From positions 13,801,735-13,865,734 of the forward strand of contig OY747712.1 of assembly GCA_963556495.2 (NCBI GenBank): 64,000 bases of DNA, written 5' to 3'. Shown here in pieces: positions 37,301 through 46,300 of the stretch. A model generated the notes under the pieces. It was not told the DNA's origin. It saw only the letters and a list, made by a program, of their open reading frames with translations, and did no database searches. Each line of letters starts with the position of its first letter. Position 1 is the first letter of the stretch. Made by a program: the position numbers and the translations under genes. Source of the DNA: Valencia hispanica (taxonomy: Eukaryota > Chordata > Actinopteri > Cyprinodontiformes > Valenciidae).

Positions 37301-40300
37301 AACAGAAGAAAAGAGTATAAAGCAAAAAACATCGTTACCGCATATGCTTCAGATTATACCGCAATATAAATTTGAGAACATATCGCCCAGCCTTAGTAAG
37401 AATGGTATTTCGACTAGGAGGAATAATATTTTTGCCATTTAAAGGTCCTATATCATGCTATGTCTGGGATAGGCATATCTGTGATAAAATGTTGATTTTG
37501 CATGATAAAGGACCTTAAAAATGAGAATTCCAGATACATCCACTTTCAAATTAAATGTTAAAAAGGGCTTACCAAAATTAGCTCATTAAACTCTTAGTAG
37601 CTCATTTAAAATCATTAATGATTTCATCAACAATAATAATCTGACCTTAACTGTAAATTCTCCTCAATTCAACAGCAGACACTTTATTTGGTACAAACAG
37701 CCTTGCAAGTTTGTCGGCTTCAAATGTAAAAGGTTTAGTTTAAAAAACACGTTTGTCAGGGTTTGACTCACCTTACTGGTCTTGAAGTAGAGCTTGGCCT
37801 GCTCCATATCGCCTTCCTTCTTTGCCATCAGAGCTGCCAGCTTGTATTCTTTCTGCCTCTCCAAAAGCGTCGCTCTCGTCGCCTCGTTCACAGCTGCCAT
37901 CACGGGAGAAAACAATTCGCACACAGAAAGGTCTCATTCACTGCATACCGACAGAGAAGATGACAGTTGTTTCACTGAGACCGATGAAAGTCACGAGTCT
38001 CCAATACAAGTAGAATAAACGCAGATAAATGTTATAAAACTCATGAGTCAATCATTTACTGTCAGGTTTATAATAAAAGTGAGCTGAATACATATTAAAA
38101 AAATACACTGTACATAGAAATAAAAACGAGTAATCTTTCTCAGGAAACAAAGTAGATAAAAATCAACTTCTTCTTTTAGTTTAGTCAGTCAATGTTTCTG
38201 TTTTATGATATTTTATGCAATGGATTTTACCAAACTGGACAATGGTTTGGCCCAATAAAAAAAAAAAAAAGTACACCTTTATATTGAAAATTTCCAATAA
38301 TTGCTGATCCTGTTGTTAAGGTATTTGTAAACTCCATAACAACAATTTCAAGAGATCCAAATTGCTTAAAGAATTTTGTGCCTACACACATTTCCAACAC
38401 CGCCAACATAATAACCCAATTCTACGATAAAATCCCTGTATTATAGGGACCTCTATCTGTAAGATTAAAACAATTATTGTCGCTTTACAGAAATTCACTT
38501 CTTTTAAATAGAAGGTACCCTTTGAATCTTTTCACATTTGGTCAAATAACCAGAACCTTCAATAAATCTTATTTATATATATATATATTTATTTATAATA
38601 AATGATTTAATGTGATAGAGCAGAAATATCCTTTGTTGTCCTTCAGAGGGGAAATTCAGGTGCAGCAGGGAAGTGACAGGCAAGTCGAAGCACGTAGATT
38701 CACAAAGATAATATACAGAGAGTTAGAATAACAGCCTGCACAGCGATATAGACTAAGATAGACCAACACAAAGCAATACACAGCGAGTAACGTTAAGTGG
38801 AGGGAAAATGAGAATTGGTTTACAACATTCTTTACAAATAAAATTCAAAAAATTGTGGCATGCATTTTTAGTCAACCTACTAATTTGTTGTACAACGGTA
38901 TTTGGCTACAGTTACAACTGCAAGTCGTCTGTGGTAACCCTGTACTAGCTGTGCACATCAAGAGACTGAAATTCTCCCCATTCCTCTGTTCAAAATAGCC
39001 CGAGCTCAGTGAGACTGGATGCAAAGCGAAGAAAATAAATAATCGCGTCGGATTAGATTTATGTGCAAGTCATTCCGGCAAATACATCTTTGGTCGTCGG
39101 CCTGCTAGATGTCGAACCTCGGCCACAATCTTAGGGGTTTTTGCCGCTTTCAACAGCTGATCTTCCAGGACTGCCCTTGATTGAGCCCCCACCCATTTTC
39201 CCTGCTGAAGAAACGCATCCCCACAGCATGATGCTGGGACACACATTTTCCATAGTGGGCATGCTGTTAGCTTTAGTGTCCAATAATCAAGGCACCTTCT
39301 CCCATCTGTGCTGCAGGCCTCTACAGCTCCTCCAGAGCCAACTTTGGCCTCTTCTGATTTTTATTTTTTTTTCCCCCGCCAGGCCTGTTTGATTAAGGAC
39401 TGAAGTTGTGCCATGCTCTTTTTATTTTCACCTAATTGACTGAACACAGCTCTATGAGATGTTCAGAGCTCAGGATATTGTTTTATGTATTAACCCTGCT
39501 TTATACTCATCAACTATTCTATCCCTGACCAGTCTGCTGTGTTTTTGGTCTCCATGATGGCATTCAATAATGTTCAATCTTGAGAACATTTAAAGTCTTC
39601 AAAGAACCGCAGGATTTAAACCTTGATTAAAATACACACAGCTATATTCTATTCACCAAAAAGGTGATTTTATTTCAGGTTAAAGTAATAAAGGGCGCAT
39701 AATAAAATAAGGTGTGTGCACATCACACCTTTCTGATTATTTTTTGAAAAAGGTGAAAAATGTGTCACTTCACAATTTTGCACCACCTTGTGCTGGTGTA
39801 TCACACAAGTCTGCAACCCGTGCAACCATAAGAGCCATTGTTGCCTTCAATTCGGCTAAATAACGTTAGATGACCTTTTGAAAAAAAGCCAGTTTTCATT
39901 TTTGTTAAAATATCTACTACAGGATTTTTTTTTAAGAACCACCATTTTTTTATATTTTGAGGTTATAAAATACAGGTAAACTACATGTCTGCAAAAAGGG
40001 GTTGTGCATTTCAAAGCATTGCTCAATTCCTTGGCATTTTTTTAGCCACAGTGGAGGGTCTAAAGGGCCACGTGTGGCTCGGGATAGACCTCGGGTCTAT
40101 CACATAAAATCGTAATAAAATCCATTAAAGTCTGAAGTTGTAACGTGACAACATTTGAGAAAGTTCATGGGGAATTAACATTGTAAGTTGTGGAGTAAAT
40201 ACAGTAGTAAAGTGTATAGCTGTTCTGAAATATTAACAAAAATACAGGTACGACGAACAAGCTAGTTTAAATGATTTGTTGTTTGTTGAAACGTTTCATG

Positions 40301-43300
40301 TTAAAAGTATTATTGCTGCTTTATCTTATCATTTTGATAAGCTTTTGCCAGTCGGCAGTCCTGTGGTCTCCGCCTCCCCCTGCTGAGTTGGATCGGGACG
40401 CGAGGGTACGGGAGGAGCGGGTCTTGGCGGAACAGCGGGCCGAACTGTAAAACTTACCGTCTGTCGGACTGGGCTTTGTGAGGTCAGCAGTTCCCATAGG
40501 TGGCTCCTCGGGAGATGGAAGGGTGCTCAGAGTTGGTACGGCGGTAGAGGAAGAGCACTCTTCTTCACTGCTGGGTGTGATGGCGTCGGGCGCAGCAGTC
40601 GGCAGTGCTGTGGTCTCCGCCTCCCCCTGCTGAGTTGGATCGGGACGCGAGGGTACGGGAGGAGCGGGTCTTGGCGGAACAGCGGGCCGAGATGCAGCGC
40701 TTGGGGCTCCGGTAGCTACAGGTGGTGGGATCTCGGACTCGTTTACAGGCTTTCCTTTTTTAATAGCAGCTACCATCGACTCCAGTGTCTGTCAAGAGCA
40801 ACAATAATAATAATAATCTTTAGCAGTGAAATTCATAAGCCAAAAATTAAGATTGATTATATTCAATTAATATTTTAAGTATTTCTATACATTATCTTAT
40901 ATATCAACTCACAATCATCACCACAGTATCCGTGTGTGGAACATCACAATGGCAAACGATTGCTTTAATATAATATTTGGTAATGTATTCTTTTTAAGTG
41001 TCATGCATTCACACTCTACATTACAGTAATATATTAGTCTAGTGGGATGGACTGTGACTAACCATATTCCCCACATGGTTGTATATTTTTTGTGGCTAGG
41101 ATACTAAAGATCATCAAGAGAGGTGGCGGCATTGTATAACAGTAAAGAAAGAAAACTGTACAGAAAACGTGGTTTAACCGCAATCAATATCAGAATTATT
41201 CGCCAAAGTAAAGCAATTAAATAGTTTCCTAATATTCTGCAGCCCTTATTTCTATGATGGGACAAATTTCTCATAAAAGAAAAAAATAATAATAAAAGAA
41301 ATTCATATACAATAAATTCTTAGATAGAAAGCAGCAATTTTCTGTAGCCGTTAAGCTATACTGCAAAAACTGTAAAATGTAAAAAAAAAAAAAACATTAG
41401 TAAAGATTGAAGAGGCAATAAATTTGCCTTTAAGAAAAGCCAAATATCTTATAAAAAAGTAATGTTTTGGGGAACAGATTTAGCAGCTGAAAATTCTTCA
41501 CTTATATACAAAAACTGATACGTCTTTTTTTTTTAACTAGCTTTTAGGAGAAAACTCATACTGGTCAAAAACTTCATATTTCAGCAAACCCTGGGGAGAA
41601 TTTGATCTTAAGAATTGTTTTCTTTTGGGGTTTTTTTAAGGTTATTTGTTAGTAGCTAGACAGGACGCAGGGCAGAAATTACTCATTTTTGTTAACAATA
41701 TTTTTTTCGCAGTAATAGTAACTTAGCGAGCCCCGTTTTGAACATGAAATACAGGGAGGCTGTTTACTGGTTTGTATTGTGTACATGAGGTGAACATGTA
41801 TTGTTACTAGGGGTGTAACCGTACACAAAGATCCCATTTCACTACGCTTCAATCAAGAAAAATAAAACAAACGGTCTGGAGATTTAATTAGATTTTTTTC
41901 AATAAATAAATAAAAGCAGACATAGCCAGAGTAGAAAACAATATAACCACTTGAAAACAGTCAAGTGTTAATGTTTAAATAACATACTTGAACCACTTTG
42001 TAGTTGTTTTGATATATCGGCACCCTGGTCTACCAGCTGTACCTGAATGCAGCATGGGGAGCTGTTGAGATAAGTCTCCTATCATCAACGGGGATTCCTC
42101 AGATTTGCATTTTATACAAAGTATGGAGTTTGGGCTGACTGGATGGCAGAGGAAGTCATTTGGACGTCAGACGATTTTTACTGTTGAATGATGCGTTTAC
42201 TGACAAAGTTTTGGTTCGATCCATTTTTCTTTCTCGTCTGTAGCTGCATGAGAAACCATCAATGTTCCCAAGTAGCAGAGTTTAGCGTTAGATAGAAGAT
42301 CTCTCCGTATTCTTTTGGTGTCGCTTTTTAAAGTTGCGCTGCTGAACGCTGCACGGTACACGTTCGTGCCGAACGGACAGGGCCGTACCGCAAAATCTCT
42401 GTATGAATAAGTGCGCCGTTACACTCCTAGTTAATACACATCCGGTGTTATCAACTTCTATAACTTATGGGCAGTGGTGGGTAGTAACTAATCACATTTA
42501 CTCCTTTTGGCTAAAATGTACTTTTAAGAGTAGTTTTACGACACCACACCTTTTACTTGAGTATTATTATTTTTAAGTATCTCTACCCTTACTTGAGAAA
42601 GATTTCTTGATTGTCTACCTACTGTGAGTAACTTCATTGAATAAAAAACGAGCATGTTTTATTTAAAATACACCAGACACAGACAGACACCTGAAGTTTA
42701 TTGTAGGAGATCGCCTGTTTCTACATGAGCTTTGGTTATTTAATGTAATTTTTTCCCTGTTCCATTTTAAGGTGGAGTGAATATACAGTAAAAACCATAA
42801 ATTGTCCCTTGAACTACTTTTTACCTTGGTCTATATTTACAGTACCTTACTGCAAGTTTTGGAATTATATTGAAAAAGTAGAACTTAGAAAGCTGTTTCT
42901 TCTGCTTAAAATTTGTTTTGTTTGTAATTATGTTATTTATTTGTATCCATTTTGTTATTTTGTCTTTAAAATACCAGAATTTACCCATAGCTTTGTATCT
43001 TTGTCTGTCCGATGACATAATTTTAAAAATACTAGATCAGATGTTACCCAGTACTCAAGTAGCCTTTTTACCAAATACTTTTTTTTACTCTTGCTTGAGT
43101 AATTTCTTGAACGGCTACTCTTTACTGTTACTTTAGTATACATACTTTGAAGTAGTGCTACTCTTACTTAAGTACACTTTATGGCTACTCTACCCACCTC
43201 TTAATTTGAAATCTCACTTCCTGTCAAAAGTTCTTCTTGTAGCCCTCGTCAACAACAAAAACAACAAAGTTATATATAAATCTATAAATCATCACACCCC

Positions 43301-46300
43301 TCTATTTTAAATGCAGAAAGATCTGCCGTCAGTCAGCCTTGAGGTATAATCATATCTTCATCATCTTGATCTATTTCTACCAACCTTCAGACCTCGATCG
43401 TATCTTCTGGCTTTGGATGTCTCTCCTGCAGTCTTTGCATTCCTTATTGCCGTTTTGTACATCTCCGCTCGCTCCTCCAGAATACTTTGGAGGCTACCAG
43501 GCGCTGCTTCGGACACCTTCACTTCCTGGTTGAGTCACATGCAAAAATCAACATGCAGGGGCTGTAAACAAACACTGAAAAGAGCTGATTTTGAATATTC
43601 AGTAGGCAAACTGTAAGCTGCAAAAACCTCCATCACCTGCACAGGGGCCATGAACTTCAAGGAAATAGACACCAAATTTAGCTCTTGTAATTTTTTTCCT
43701 GATTATGCAAATAAAAAATATTTGAACAATAGAGAATATTAAAGTTCTGCAAGGTAATGTGTAAACAGAAGATGTACCAGAGAAAAACTCAAAAACACCA
43801 TTAAAACTCCAGAGTGAAATACTATTGGTTGGACTGTTACCCAAAAAATTACAAATAAAATCCCTTTGACATGTGCGCCGGCGGTGTTCGTTTCAGAGCT
43901 GGCAGAGAGTCACTCGTATCGTACCTGCGCAGCTGGGGGGTCGGCTGCTTCGACTGGAGAAGGTTCCACAGAGGCGGAGGATGTGGAGGAAGCAGTCACT
44001 GCGTCCTCGGGTTCCTCGTCACCCACCACTTCCTGGAGCTCCGCCTGATGGAGGAAGAACGCACAAACTGATCAACAACCAGGCAAGTTAGATGAACGGC
44101 CCAATTTCCACCTGCTTGATGACAGTATTTTAGACCAAATGGAAAAACTAACTTAACCTCTATAATGTTCTCCTCCTCCACTACATGGTGCACTAGACGG
44201 TACAATCAAGTCACATGTTTTTTAACAGAAAATTATCTTTCTGGTTACAAACCTCTGGTTACAAAAGAATAAAGAACATGAACAACACAGCTTACAATTC
44301 CTGCAGGACATTTGGACACCATCGTTTAAGAGATGATCTCTTCAGTTTTCCTTTCATTTAAATGAGATGCTTCTGCAACACTCGTTTCAACTTTCAAGAG
44401 CTTGACTGCAAATGTGCGGCTCAGAAGAGCATTTATTAAACTATTTGAAAACATTTTGTTTGATTGTAACTTATTTTCTCTGTGTTAATAACATTCTTAA
44501 AAAACTGTACAGGAAGAGATGAAACCTCCTTTTTTAAATTATTTTACAAGATTCAGAAATAGTTTATCTGGGACAAATTTACTGACTAAAACGGCTTTTA
44601 TGAAGAAGAAAAATGTTACTCGAAGACTAGGCCCAGAAAATGTTAATATATGGCTTATAATTTGTATAAACCAGGCGTAGTAATACCATTACCATTAATA
44701 GGTCATACTTTGCACTTTTTGACTGTCATTACTAAATATACCTACAGGCATGTATTTTGATTACACCGACATGTGCTGGGAATAATTTCAACTCTGACAC
44801 TGAGAAACATAAAAACTTGACGCACAAACGCCTGAAGATGATTATTCTACCTCCTAAAATGTAGATGAAATACATTCTGAACTACTAAGCTATATTTATC
44901 ATCCGCTAGCATGAGTGTGTTGTACAGCACCAACCAATAAATCTTCATCATCTTCAACATTATCGTCGTCATCATCCTCATCCACATCTCTCATACACTC
45001 GTCGGCCATTTTTGCGATGTCTTCCATGGGCAGAGGGCCTAACGAAATTAAAACATTTAGTCACGTTTTTAAAAGCTAAACAGCAGGAATCTTATATGTT
45101 CACATCTTGGGTTACGGTAATAATTAAGAAGAATGTTTATTTTGTAACACAATTGCTTAAATAATAATTTTAGGTCAACCTTTAACATAATTTAATCATT
45201 CTAAGAAAAATAATAATCCTCTTTAAATATTTGGAGTTAAACAACCAAAACATCCTGAAGGAGAATGTGCGGCCGTCTGTTGGTGAGCTCAACTTGGGTT
45301 CTGCGGCACGACAATGATCCAAAACACACCAGCAAGTCCACCTCTGATTGGCTGAAGGAAAACAAAATGAAGACTTTGGAGTGGCCTAGTCAAAGTCCTG
45401 ACCTGAATCCTATTGAGATGACGTGGCGTGACATTAAAAGCCGAAAGGCCAAAATTCATCCACAGCTGGAAAAGGCTCACTGCAAGGTATCGCAGTTGTT
45501 GCTGCTAATGTCGGCCCAGCCAGTTATTAGGTTTGGGGGGCAATCACTTTGTCACACAGGGCCATGGAGGTTTGACCAAAACAGTTCCGAATATTTCCTC
45601 ACATTTAGATCAAGGATGTGACAACGCAGTCCCCCTCTATTAACGTCAGGGGATCTTTAATGGGTCAGTAAACCAGTTAGGCCAAGTTCGTTTTATGAGT
45701 TGGGTTTAAAGTATTTGTTCAGACCTGTTATTAATCGTGCATGGCCGGCGATAAAATACAAACAGATCGAGGGCAGCTTCCACCTTCTGTGATCTCTAGT
45801 TCAGCAAGCCGAACGCATTCGTTCGAGAGGAACCAAAGAACCAAAAGCTTAACTGATGTGACCCCCATCATGAAAAAAAAAACATATAAATAAATCGACC
45901 ACTGCAGGGTAATTTATTACAATTTAAACATCTATCTGAGGGAATATATATTAAAGAAAGATTTGTTGTAATTTCTGGCATCCATCTAAATAATAAAACT
46001 CTCTCTAGCAGAACTATTAGGGATGCATTATACGTTTGCATTTACGTCAGTATCAGCCATTGTCAGCAGTTTTGTAACGTATCGGTATTGGTCCCAAGTG
46101 TAAAACCGGCCCGACGTTAACCAGCGATGCACGATATTGGAAAAAAACTGACTGTGATTTTTTTTCTAACCCTGCGATATGAATAAAATACAGGAATTTT
46201 CTTCTTGATAGCTAACCTGCACTGATCCCACCTTATTCTGTGAATGTTATACATTTCTTTTTTTCATCTCTGTTATCGTTATGGCTGAACAATATTAGAA

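Noticed and set aside
40321..40457. Read-through extension of cc2d1b exon 6 into intron 6
   Set aside because: The extension reads the duplicated block out of frame, while a perfect GTAAGT donor at 40456-40457 joins exon 7 in phase.
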